In this document: one piece after another, positions 16,024-23,915 of the stretch
Position numbering within the stretch: position 1 is the first letter of the stretch
Layout: each line of letters begins with the position of its first letter
Assembly: GCA_024235215.1 (NCBI GenBank)
Contig: JACKMU010000007.1
Coordinates: forward strand, 62,001-126,000
Length of the DNA: 64,000 bases
DNA from: Chromatiaceae bacterium
GTDB taxonomy: Bacteria > Pseudomonadota > Gammaproteobacteria > Chromatiales > Chromatiaceae
Direction: 5' to 3'
Notes under the pieces: model-generated
Told to the model about the DNA's origin: nothing
What the model saw: only the letters and a program-made list of their open reading frames with translations
Database searches by the model: none
Program-made: the position numbers and the translations under genes

Positions 16024-17301
16024 TCAGCCAATTGACATGCTGGTATCAGCAGGTTCAGACTGCCTGAGGAGAGGAACGGCAAGCGCCGAGAGCAGTGCGG
16101 ATATCACCAGCAACTGGTAGAGAATATCCCAATAGGACAACCCCAATAAGGCCGCTCCGATTGCATAAGAGAGTAAGGAGGCTCTCAGCATGCCACTGAA
16201 ATCAGCCAGCCAGGTGAGTTCGAGGCTTGCCGATTTACTGCTGCGCCAGTGCAGCCAACTCAGCGAAATAATACTGCCAACAAGCAGGGATAACCAGAGC
16301 AGCAACCCGGGAAAACCATTTTCAGCCAGCATTTCGATATAGGCGCTGTGCCAGTCCTGTGATGCCGCATAGAACCAGCCATCGGGACCAAAACCGACCC
16401 AGGGACGGTGCAGCACGAAACGAATGCCTTCCTCCCAAACTTCCATTCTGCTGACGGCAGAGCCCTCGCTTTCGTAGCGTAAAATCGTGCCCATGCGTTG
16501 CATCCACTCGTCAGGCAGATTTCCAACGGCGAAAAAAAGGCCAAGAAGAAGAAATGGAACGGCCAAAACTTTTCGCTTACTGTGCCAGACCAGCAGCATG
16601 GCAGTCACTGACAGAGCGATCAGTCCGCCTCGGGACCACGAGGTGAGCGCCGATACAACACTCAGCATACTCAGAACCATCACAAACAGCCTGATCCATC
16701 GGTCATGGCACTGGCGTAGCCAGAGAAAGAGCAGGGGAATGTTCATTACCGTGAGCACAGCAAAATGGTTGTTGTCGTAGAAGTGGCTGCCAGGCGGACC
16801 ATACACGCGATCAAATGAACCGGTCAGAATGGCCCAGACCCCGCCTTTCGTAGCCAGCAGCGCGATGCTCAGGGCAATGGTGATTATCAGGTAGCGTAGT
16901 TTTTCACGCGTATCTATCAACAGAAGCGTGAAAGTCAGGCTGATAAACACTTTGCTGATCTCAGAAAACCTGTACCAGGCGATTGCAGGTATCATTGAGT
17001 AGTACGATGTCAATGCAAAGTCCAGCCACAAAAGTCCGATTAGAATCAGGCGCCAGTCGCGCAGCACAGAGAGACGTTTTTTTAGGAAGATAACAGAACG
17101 TGTCTCTGGAGAGATCAGCACAGAGGCAGTGAGCAGGAAGATCAGGATTTCGAAGGCCGGAAGAGTTCGAGCGACGCCCCAGGCGTAGCCCTGTGGATGC
17201 ATATAACCTACCACTGCTAGCGCTAATACGCCTATCCAGGGCCGCATCAGCGTTATCGTGCCCAACCCGATCAGAATAATAATCAGTGCAAGGTCACGCA
17301 T
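16024..17301 (-). CDS. O-glycosylation ligase, exosortase A system-associated (Wzy/O-antigen ligase family)
   Basis: A 425-residue, roughly 11-helix membrane protein. The N-terminus MRDLALIIILIGLGTITLMRPWIGVL and the segment MHPQGYAWG match the exosortase-A-associated O-ligase family (TIGR03097 type). The O-antigen ligase signature region follows: YGPPGSHFYDNNHFAV, SWSRGGLIAL and WVGFGPDGW, then a His-containing loop SQDWHSAYIEMLAENG. It probably acts on a lipid-linked glycan at the outer face of the inner membrane, either polymerising it or joining it to exported PEP-CTERM proteins. The exosortase itself is not in this window. Confidence 0.8.
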   Translation of the reverse strand: MRDLALIIILIGLGTITLMRPWIGVLALAVVGYMHPQGYAWGVARTLPAFEILIFLLTASVLISPETRSVIFLKKRLSVLRDWRLILIGLLWLDFALTSYYSMIPAIAWYRFSEISKVFISLTFTLLLIDTREKLRYLIITIALSIALLATKGGVWAILTGSFDRVYGPPGSHFYDNNHFAVLTVMNIPLLFLWLRQCHDRWIRLFVMVLSMLSVVSALTSWSRGGLIALSVTAMLLVWHSKRKVLAVPFLLLGLFFAVGNLPDEWMQRMGTILRYESEGSAVSRMEVWEEGIRFVLHRPWVGFGPDGWFYAASQDWHSAYIEMLAENGFPGLLLWLSLLVGSIISLSWLHWRSSKSASLELTWLADFSGMLRASLLSYAIGAALLGLSYWDILYQLLVISALLSALAVPLLRQSEPADTSMSIG

Positions 17302-17573
17302 TGAATTTGCGCAACAGGATCCAATGCACGATCGACCACTTGGATAAGTCCGCTATAGAGGTATAGTTGATTATCTTCATCAGGGCACGAAGCTTTGGCG
17401 AATGGTCGCGGTGCATGCAAAATATCCATAGGTTAACATTCGGAGCGCGGCTAATATACGCTTTCTCGAGCCAGTTTGAGGAAGTATCCCGTCATTGGAT
17501 GGTGGTGTTGATGATCGCAGGTGATAGCTTGCAGAGGTAACGTATCCTGGTTTGCGCTTTCGGAGTATGCCCA

Positions 17574-18380
17574 ATGGTTAAGAGGATATATGGAATACTG
17601 AGGATCAAGTACCATCGGCAACTGTCACTCTCGCTTTCTGCGGTTGTGCTGATGCTGGTGTCCGCTGGTGCCGCAGCGGATCTCCCCACCACCATTGATC
17701 GAATTCGTCCAGCCGTAGTCGCTGTTGGCACGATTCAACCTACCCGCAACCCACGTTCGGTTTTTCTGGGTAGCGGGTTTGTGGTCGAGGGCGGGCACCA
17801 TGTGGTGACCAACCTGCATGTGGTTCCCGATAAGATCGATTTCGCGAGAAAGGAGACGCTAGCCATCTTTTCAGGACGTGGCAAGGAGGCTAAAGTGCAT
17901 CCGGCCGATCTCCTGGCCAAGGATGAGGATCACGATCTGGCGCTGCTGGAGATACAGGGAAGCCCGCTACCGGCACTCAGCGTCGGCAACTCCGAGCAGG
18001 TGCGCGAGGGCGAGGAGTACGCCTTCACCGGGTTTCCGATCGGAATGGTGCTGGGTCTCTATCCGGTCACCCATCGCGGGATCGTCTCCGCGGTGACGCC
18101 GATCATCATTCCGCAGGTGTCGGCTCAACGGTTGACCGCAAAACAGATCAGGCGCATGCGCAACCCCTATACAGTATTTCAACTGGACGCCATTGCTTAT
18201 CCTGGCAACAGCGGCAGCCCGCTCTACGATATCTCCTCAGGTCGGGTTGTCGGTGTGCTCAACAGCGTCTTTGTGAAAGAGAGCAAGGAGACGGCACTCT
18301 CGGAACCGAGTGGTATCTCCTATGCAATCCCGGCAACGTATGTGGTCCGGCTGCTGCAGAAGGCGGGGATTTCAAGGTAG
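17574..18380 (+). CDS. exported trypsin-like (S1C, Deg-like) serine protease without PDZ domain
   Basis: A 268-residue protein with an N-terminal hydrophobic signal (LSLSLSAVVLMLVSAGAAA) and one chymotrypsin-like domain. The triad is visible: His in VVTNLHVV, Asp in EDHDLALLE and Ser in YPGNSGSPLYD. Unlike the DegQ/MucD protein in this window there is no PDZ domain after the protease domain. It should be a soluble periplasmic protease, possibly for exported-protein quality control. The ATG has a GGAG ribosome site 8 bases upstream. It is a single gene facing the exosortase-associated ligase divergently across a 272-base region in which I see no gene. Confidence 0.85.
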   Translation: MVKRIYGILRIKYHRQLSLSLSAVVLMLVSAGAAADLPTTIDRIRPAVVAVGTIQPTRNPRSVFLGSGFVVEGGHHVVTNLHVVPDKIDFARKETLAIFSGRGKEAKVHPADLLAKDEDHDLALLEIQGSPLPALSVGNSEQVREGEEYAFTGFPIGMVLGLYPVTHRGIVSAVTPIIIPQVSAQRLTAKQIRRMRNPYTVFQLDAIAYPGNSGSPLYDISSGRVVGVLNSVFVKESKETALSEPSGISYAIPATYVVRLLQKAGISR

Positions 18381-18429
18381 ATCTGGCAGCAAAGCGACAG
18401 TGCTTCTGAGTCGTCATGAGATAGGCCTC

Positions 18430-18457
18430 TGCTGGATCCCGGATACTGCGGGAACGA
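18430..18457. repeat. REP-like intergenic inverted repeat
   Basis: Within the 239-base gap between the protease gene and uppP, the sequence CTGGATCCCG-gatact-GCGGGAACGAC forms an imperfect inverted repeat. It resembles the common proteobacterial TGGATTCCCG...CGGGAATGAC intergenic repeats. No other copy is seen in the window. Confidence 0.4.
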
Positions 18458-18619
18458 CAGCTGGGACGATCCGGAAGATCACTGCGACAAGCCTGATTGA
18501 ACTGAAATCCCGTCATTTTGGTGCAAAGTCGGCTTAGCGACACCTGGATATGCTCTTTAACGGAGCCAAGATCAGTCTCCAATTGCCGCAATCGGCCACT
18601 CACAGCTTGCAGATCGCAT

Positions 18620-19420
18620 TCAAACGAAGAACAGAAGCAGCACCGCGCCCAGCAGCAGCCGGTAGATCACAAATGGCAGCATGCCGAGATTCTCGATCAG
18701 TTTGAGAAAAAAGTAGATACAGAGGTAGGCGCTGACGCAAGAGAGCACGGCCCCCAGCAGCAGTTCGTTCCACATCACCGGCAGGTCGGTCCTCATCAGA
18801 TCGAGTGTAACCAGCGCACCAGACATCAGAATGGTGGGGACAGCGAGTAGAAAGGAAAAGCGTGATGCGGCGCTGCGGGTCAGCCCGAGCATCAGGCCGG
18901 CGGTCATCGTGATACCGGAGCGGGAGGTTCCCGGGATGATCGCCAGTGCCTGGAACAGACCGATTATCAGTGCGTCCTGCCAGTTCACACTGTACTCATC
19001 GCGGGTGCGCACGCCGCGAAGATCGAACCAGTAGAGCAGCAGACCGAACAGGATCGTGGTGATGGCGATCACCAGTGTCGAGCGCAGATCGGTCTCGACC
19101 AGCGACTTGAACACCCCGCCGATCACCACAATCGGCAACGTGGCGACAATGATCATCCAACCCAACCGCGCATCGCGGGTGGCTGGGCCATTCGCCCGTA
19201 AAGAGCGCAGGAGATCCCGCGCCATCCGCACAATGTCGTCGTGGAAGTAGCCGATCACTGCAATCAAGGAACCCAGATGAACAGCGACATCGAAGGCGAG
19301 CCCTTGATCCTGGTATCCCAGCAGCTCAGGCGTCAGGATCAGATGGGCGGAACTTGAGATGGGCAGAAATTCGGTCAGGCCCTGAACCAGGGAGAGGATG
19401 AGGATCTGTATGCTGTCCAT
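18620..19420 (-). CDS. uppP: undecaprenyl-diphosphatase (BacA type)
   Basis: A 266-residue protein of about eight helices. It hydrolyses undecaprenyl diphosphate to the monophosphate at the periplasmic face, recycling the lipid carrier of peptidoglycan and other envelope glycans. Both BacA/UppP signatures are present: LVQGLTEFLPISSSAHLIL near the N-terminus and PGTSRSGITMTAGLMLGL in the second half. Length and topology are normal. Its nearness to the glycan-polymerase genes is consistent with carrier demand, but it is a housekeeping gene. Confidence 0.95.
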   Translation of the reverse strand: MDSIQILILSLVQGLTEFLPISSSAHLILTPELLGYQDQGLAFDVAVHLGSLIAVIGYFHDDIVRMARDLLRSLRANGPATRDARLGWMIIVATLPIVVIGGVFKSLVETDLRSTLVIAITTILFGLLLYWFDLRGVRTRDEYSVNWQDALIIGLFQALAIIPGTSRSGITMTAGLMLGLTRSAASRFSFLLAVPTILMSGALVTLDLMRTDLPVMWNELLLGAVLSCVSAYLCIYFFLKLIENLGMLPFVIYRLLLGAVLLLFFV

Positions 19421-19487
19421 GGTTGATTGCTCTCTACTCGGCTCGGTGTGGCGCGTCAGGCGGGGAATTTTAGGCAGTTACAGCCAA

Positions 19488-20168
19488 TTACACCAGTGGT
19501 GCAAGCCGATAGCTGCACCAGGTGGATGGCTCAGGGATGGTGCGCGTCATTGCTACTGCCGCAACCCAGCCCGCTTCCGGCGTGAAATTGAGCGCGGAGA
19601 TGCGCATATCCGGTTGGCTGAAGACGCTGTTACCGATGCATTTGGCGCGCGCTTCCCGCAGCGTCCACAGCTGGAAAAAGCATTGTGTGCGCTGTGATGC
19701 TTCAAGCATCTCCAGCGACTTTTGCGTCTCCTCACCAAACAACTTGCCAGCGATTGCCATCAACGCCGGCCGTGAATCAAGCGGCTCGATGTCCACACCA
19801 ATCTCATCGGTGTCGGTCAACGCAAGCAGCGCCAACCGGCCCGAATGACTGAGATTGAACTGGAGCCGGGCAGACGGATAAGCCAGTCCAGGTTTGCCGT
19901 GCTTGCCATAGCTGAAACGAATGGATGCGGCATCGACTCCCAGGTAACCAGAGATAATCCGGCGCAGGCCGATACGCGCTGCGCAGAAGCGCTGCGCAGC
20001 GGTCTGCGCCAGCATCTTTCCGGCGCGTTCCCGCTCATCGCTGCTCAGACAGCCGAGTCCAGCGGAGAGTGGCATATCGGTATCGATCAGCCAGAGATGC
20101 AGCGCACCCGGCTGCGCTGCCGCCAGGGTGCCGTCGGGGCTGCGCCACACGGGTATGATGCTCATCAC
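19488..20168 (-). CDS. Sfp-type 4'-phosphopantetheinyl transferase
   Basis: A 226-residue, two-lobed Sfp/HetI-type protein that transfers the phosphopantetheine arm of CoA to acyl or peptidyl carrier proteins. Motifs present: SYGKHGKPGL, FNLSHSG, the Mg2+-binding GVDIEPLD, and FFQLWTLREARAK. The last corresponds to the W-x-x-KEA-x-x-K signature, with the first Lys replaced by Arg. It is the only carrier-protein activating gene in the window. The AcpS gene often found after pdxJ is absent there, so this enzyme might also serve fatty-acid ACP; that is an inference. Confidence 0.85.
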   Translation of the reverse strand: MMSIIPVWRSPDGTLAAAQPGALHLWLIDTDMPLSAGLGCLSSDERERAGKMLAQTAAQRFCAARIGLRRIISGYLGVDAASIRFSYGKHGKPGLAYPSARLQFNLSHSGRLALLALTDTDEIGVDIEPLDSRPALMAIAGKLFGEETQKSLEMLEASQRTQCFFQLWTLREARAKCIGNSVFSQPDMRISALNFTPEAGWVAAVAMTRTIPEPSTWCSYRLAPLV

Positions 20169-20285
20169 AACATCATACTGAACTCTCTGGAGCCTGTTAA
20201 TCTGATGTGTTGCTAAAGGCAGGTCATCTGACCAAGCAACACTTCCGATTGTAAAACGTCCGGCAAACCGGTTTAATCACCCGCC

Positions 20286-22049
20286 GTGATTCACTATGAA
20301 AAATTGATAGTTCGTGCAGCACCGTGCGCGCCGGTTGACCTGCCTGAAACGCTGCATCCGGTGCTGCGACGTGCTTACGCGCTGCGTAATTTGACCGGCT
20401 CGACAGAGTTGGACCGCAGTCTGTCGTGCCTCCTGCCCGTCTCGCTGCTGAACGGTGCTGCTGAGGCTGCGCACTTGTTGCAGCAGATGATCGAGAGTCG
20501 TCGTAAAATTTTGATCGTCGCTGATTTTGATGCGGACGGTGCGACCAGTTGTGCACTGGCGCTGCGCGGTCTGCGTGCAATGGGGGCGGATAACCTCGAT
20601 TATCTGGTACCCAACCGTTTTGAGTACGGTTATGGACTGACGCCCGAAATCGTCGCTGTTGCCGGCGAGCGTGATCCGGCGCTCATCGTCACCGTTGATA
20701 ACGGCGTATCCTCCCTTCAGGGGATCGCGGCAGCCCATGCGGCGGGGATTCAGGTGCTGGTGACGGATCACCATCTCCCGGGTCCGCAACTACCCGACGC
20801 TGATGTGATCGTCAATCCGAATATGCCGGACAACAGCTTTCCAAGCAAACACCTGGCGGGGGTGGGGGTGATCTTCTATGTACTGATCGCACTGCGACAG
20901 CAGATGAACTCAAGTGGCTGGTTTTCCCGGATGGGACGGCATCCACCGAATCTCGCCGAATTGCTCGATCTGGTGGCGCTGGGAACCGTGGCCGATCTGG
21001 TCTCGCTGGACCATAACAATCGAGTGCTGGTCTATCAGGGCCTGCAGCGCATGCGCGCCGGACGCTGCTGTGCGGGCATCCGGGCACTGGCCACTGTAGC
21101 GCAGCGCTCCCTGGCGCGACTCGTCTCCTCGGACCTCGGTTTTGCGATCGGACCGAGGCTCAATGCTGCCGGACGTATCGAGGACATGGCGCTGGGCATC
21201 GAGTGTCTGTTGACAGACGACCAAGATCTGGCTGAAGAGCTAGCCGCGCGTCTGGATGCGCTGAACCGGACGCGGCGCACGATAGGGGAGGAGATGGAAC
21301 GACAGGCGCTCGAGCAACTGGACAAGCTGCCCCTCCTCGACCAGCTCCCGTTCGGCCTCTGCCTCTACCGCGAAGAGTGGCATCAGGGGGTGATCGGCAT
21401 TCTCGCCGCCAGAATTCGCGAACAGTGTCATCGGCCGGTGATCGCATTCGCCCCGGGCGAAGAGGCAGGGTTGCTCAAGGGCTCCGCGCGCTCTGTGTCC
21501 GGACTGCACATCAGAGACCTACTGGATGCGATTGCAGCCTCGCATCCCGGACTACTGCAGAAGTTTGGCGGTCACGCAATGGCCGCAGGACTCTCGCTGC
21601 AACTCACCGATTTCGACACCTTCAGATTGGCATTCGATCACGAAGTGCGCCGCAGAGTGGATGCCCAACAGCTGCGCGGAGTGATCCGTTCCGACGGCGC
21701 ACTGCAGCCCGGTGACTTTGGTATCGAACTGGCCGAACTGCTGCGGGCTGCCGGTCCATGGGGACAAGGGTTTAGCGAACCTGTTTTCGACGGCCACTTC
21801 CGCCTGTTGCAACGCCGCCCGGTCGCAGAGAAGCATCTCAAGCTGCTTCTGCAGCCGAGCGAAGGGGGGGATATAATCGACGCGATAGCATTCAATCAGG
21901 TGGGACGGCCGGGGGAGGTAGACTCGACCATTCACGCCGCGTACCGCCTGGACGTCAATGAGTACCGGGGCAGGTATAGTCTGCAGCTGTTGATCGAGCA
22001 CTTTCAGGTCGTGCCTGAGAGAACCCGGGGAAATCTCCATGATGGATGA
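20286..22049 (+). CDS. recJ: single-stranded-DNA-specific 5'-3' exonuclease RecJ
   Basis: A 587-residue DHH-family nuclease starting at GTG (no in-frame ATG nearby). Catalytic motifs are DFDADGATSCAL (motif I), TVDNGVSS, DHHLPG (DHH motif) and LVALGTVADLV. The DHHA1 domain ends with GGHAMAAGLSL. It degrades single-stranded DNA 5' to 3' in recombination, mismatch and base-excision repair, in the cytoplasm. Length is typical. The last 11 bases overlap the start of darP, suggesting co-expression. Confidence 0.95.
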   Translation: MIHYEKLIVRAAPCAPVDLPETLHPVLRRAYALRNLTGSTELDRSLSCLLPVSLLNGAAEAAHLLQQMIESRRKILIVADFDADGATSCALALRGLRAMGADNLDYLVPNRFEYGYGLTPEIVAVAGERDPALIVTVDNGVSSLQGIAAAHAAGIQVLVTDHHLPGPQLPDADVIVNPNMPDNSFPSKHLAGVGVIFYVLIALRQQMNSSGWFSRMGRHPPNLAELLDLVALGTVADLVSLDHNNRVLVYQGLQRMRAGRCCAGIRALATVAQRSLARLVSSDLGFAIGPRLNAAGRIEDMALGIECLLTDDQDLAEELAARLDALNRTRRTIGEEMERQALEQLDKLPLLDQLPFGLCLYREEWHQGVIGILAARIREQCHRPVIAFAPGEEAGLLKGSARSVSGLHIRDLLDAIAASHPGLLQKFGGHAMAAGLSLQLTDFDTFRLAFDHEVRRRVDAQQLRGVIRSDGALQPGDFGIELAELLRAAGPWGQGFSEPVFDGHFRLLQRRPVAEKHLKLLLQPSEGGDIIDAIAFNQVGRPGEVDSTIHAAYRLDVNEYRGRYSLQLLIEHFQVVPERTRGNLHDG

Positions 22050-22545
22050 CAATGAGACGACTGAGCGGGAAGTCGTCAGTAAAAGCCAGATCAAGCGGGA
22101 ATTGCTGGCCCTGCAGCAACTGGCGGAGCGCCTGTTGGAGCTGAGCCCCGAGGAGTGGGGGCGGTTGGGTTTCACCCCACTGTTGCTGGAGGCGTTGCAG
22201 GAATCGCGTCGAGTCAAAGGGAACAGTGCGCAGCGCCGGCAGGTCAGACTGCTCGGCAAGCTGCTGCGTGACGAGGACACAGCGAAGGTCAAGGCGCTGT
22301 TCGAAAATATTGACGGTCGCCACACAGCGGAGAGTCGGCGTCTGCACCGTCTGGAAAAGTGGCGCGATCGGCTGATACTCGAAGGTGAGAGTGCAATCAA
22401 CGATCTGGTACTGAATTGCCCCACCGCCGACCTCCAGCGTATTCGCCAGCTGCTCCACGCCAGCCAGCGGGAGCGGGCTGGGGAGAAGCCCCCGGTAGCC
22501 CAAAGAAAACTGTTTAAGTACTTGAAAGAACTCCCACTAAAATGA
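22039..22545 (+). CDS. darP: ribosome-associated protein DarP/YjgA (DUF615)
   Basis: A 168-residue, highly charged helical protein with the DUF615 pattern: VSKSQIKRELLALQQLAERLLEL near the N-terminus and RQVRLLGKLLRD, HRLEKWRDRLI and HASQRERAGEKPPVAQRKLFKYLKEL further on. DarP/YjgA binds pre-50S ribosomal particles and helps maturation. It starts inside the end of recJ. Confidence 0.9.
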   Translation: MMDDNETTEREVVSKSQIKRELLALQQLAERLLELSPEEWGRLGFTPLLLEALQESRRVKGNSAQRRQVRLLGKLLRDEDTAKVKALFENIDGRHTAESRRLHRLEKWRDRLILEGESAINDLVLNCPTADLQRIRQLLHASQRERAGEKPPVAQRKLFKYLKELPLK

Positions 22546-22604
22546 AAAGATCTTCACAAATTGATCTATCCCAAGAAAATTTGATAGCAGCTTGGATCAA
22601 CCTA

Positions 22605-22632
22605 TTTCAAACCATATTCAACACGCTATAAT
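22605..22632 (+). promoter_or_regulatory. sigma-70 promoter candidate for the sdh operon
   Basis: A perfect -10 TATAAT (22627-22632) with a weak -35 (TTTCAA, 22605-22610) at 16-base spacing. The predicted start is near 22639, giving a leader of about 165 bases to the first gene that contains the 28-bp palindrome. Confidence 0.45.
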
Positions 22633-22675
22633 CGCCTGGGTGCAGCGATTGGTGAACACCGTCACGACCTTGGTT

Positions 22676-22703
22676 GGGCAATATGACAATTGTCATATTG
22701 CCC
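22676..22703. promoter_or_regulatory. 28-bp perfect palindrome in the sdh leader
   Basis: The half-site GGGCAATATGACAA is followed directly by its exact reverse complement, with no spacer. It lies about 40-65 bases downstream of the predicted transcription start and about 100 bases before the sdhAF4-like gene. It could be the operator of a dimeric repressor or, in RNA, a 12-bp hairpin with an AAUU loop. There is no T-run after it, so it is not an intrinsic terminator. Confidence 0.65.
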
Positions 22704-22804
22704 GTCCAGAGTAGAGTGACCCAGGACGTTCCCGGCTACTGCGACAACCGGACGTGACAGACGAAACAACGCTGCCACGCCACGCTGTTCGAGAGAGAAG
22801 TGCG

Positions 22805-22978
22805 ATGCAGAAAATCGAGGAGTTGAACTCTTCCAAGCTGGAGACGGTCGACGACCCGGCAAATTCGGCTGAGGCAAGAGACCAACCGCAACGACCCAAG
22901 GAGTACGGCGGTCCGAAGGGAAAGGAGCCCACCCGCTATGGAGACTGGGAGAAGAACGGGCGCTGTATCGATTTCTGA
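22805..22978 (+). CDS. SdhAF4-like succinate dehydrogenase assembly protein (DUF1674)
   Basis: A 57-residue protein from the ATG at 22805, which has a GAGAGAAG ribosome site; the frame is open to 22754 but without family features. The C-terminus reads EYGGPKGKEPTRYGDWEKNGRCIDF in two blocks: EYGGPKGKEPTRYGDWE, then NGRCIDF. This is the conserved tail of the SDHAF4/DUF1674 family, whose mitochondrial members bind flavinylated SdhA and promote SdhA-SdhB assembly. It lies 153 bases upstream of sdhC as first gene of the operon, which supports the assignment. Confidence 0.85.
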   Translation: MQKIEELNSSKLETVDDPANSAEARDQPQRPKEYGGPKGKEPTRYGDWEKNGRCIDF

Positions 22979-23131
22979 CGACCGCGCCACCCCAAGCAAG
23001 AAACTGAATTTGATAATTCATCACCGGATTTCAGCAAGGCATGGCCGCACAAGCTGAAGACAAGAGGATTTTTCGTCGGGCGTCTCTCGCCCAGGAAAAT
23101 CTCATCGATTGAAACAACTCAGGACAATCCA

Positions 23132-23521
23132 ATGATCACTCAAGACAATCGTCCGATGTCGCCTCACGTGCAGATCTACCGGTTACCGTTGACTGCGTTG
23201 CTCTCGATTACTCACCGCTTTACCGGTGTGGTACTGAGCTTCGGTGCACTGTTGATGGTCTGGATCCTTGCCTGCATTGCCGGCGGCGCGGAGAGTTACG
23301 CTTCGATATACCGCCATCTGGCTGCTTGGTACGGCCAGCTGTTCCTGTTCGGTTTCACCTTTGCGCTCTATTTCCACTTCTGCCATGGGCTGCGGCACCT
23401 GTTCTGGGACATGGGCTGGGGGTTCGATCTCGAGATAGCGGACAGAAATGCGCTGCTGACCATTGCCGCATCGGTGGGTTTGACACTTGTGACCTGGGCG
23501 GTCGCTCTGATGGCGGGGTAA
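23132..23521 (+). CDS. sdhC: succinate dehydrogenase cytochrome b556 subunit
   Basis: A 129-residue membrane anchor with three helices. SPHVQIYRLPLTALLSITHRFTGV carries the quinone-site Ser/Arg region, and HFCHGLRHLFWDMG carries the haem-ligand His region. It anchors SdhAB and forms the ubiquinone site together with SdhD. It is followed by sdhD after 3 bases. Confidence 0.93.
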   Translation: MITQDNRPMSPHVQIYRLPLTALLSITHRFTGVVLSFGALLMVWILACIAGGAESYASIYRHLAAWYGQLFLFGFTFALYFHFCHGLRHLFWDMGWGFDLEIADRNALLTIAASVGLTLVTWAVALMAG

Positions 23522-23524
23522 TCA

Positions 23525-23911
23525 ATGATGAATGATCTACGTACACCACTTGCACGGGTAAAAGGACTGGGATCGGCGAAAGAGGGAGTCAGTCATTGGT
23601 GGTCGCAGCGGCTATCCTCCCTGCTGCTGATGCCGCTGGTGCTCTGGTTCGGCTTTTCGGTGGCATCCCTGCCCCATGCCAGCCATGAACAACTCACCGC
23701 ATGGATATCCATGCCAGCAGTCACCGTCGCACTGGTACTGCTCATACTCACCGTCTTCTTTCATGCCCAGCAGGGGCTGCAAGTGGTGATCGAAGACTAC
23801 ATATCGGTTCATTGGCAGCGGACGACCTTGATCGTTCTGGTCAGTTTTCTCTGCCTGTTGTTAGCGGTCATCGGTGTGATCGCGGTATTGCGTATTGCAC
23901 TGGGAGGCTGA
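23525..23911 (+). CDS. sdhD: succinate dehydrogenase hydrophobic membrane anchor subunit
   Basis: A 128-residue protein with three helices. After a short N-terminus (GSAKEGVSHWWSQRLSSLLL) the second helix ends in FFHAQQGLQVVIEDYI, containing the SdhD His and the Asp-Tyr pair near the quinone site. It pairs with SdhC. sdhA follows after 4 bases. Confidence 0.93.
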   Translation: MMNDLRTPLARVKGLGSAKEGVSHWWSQRLSSLLLMPLVLWFGFSVASLPHASHEQLTAWISMPAVTVALVLLILTVFFHAQQGLQVVIEDYISVHWQRTTLIVLVSFLCLLLAVIGVIAVLRIALGG

Positions 23912-23915
23912 CAGC

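Noticed and set aside
17302..17322. A GG-N10-GC sigma-54-like match upstream of the exosortase-associated ligase
   Set aside because: The -12 part does not fit TTGCW and the predicted transcript would start inside the gene.
17380..17574. A 64-codon minus-strand open frame upstream of the Deg-like protease
   Set aside because: No ribosome site, no family features and it overlaps the protease promoter region.
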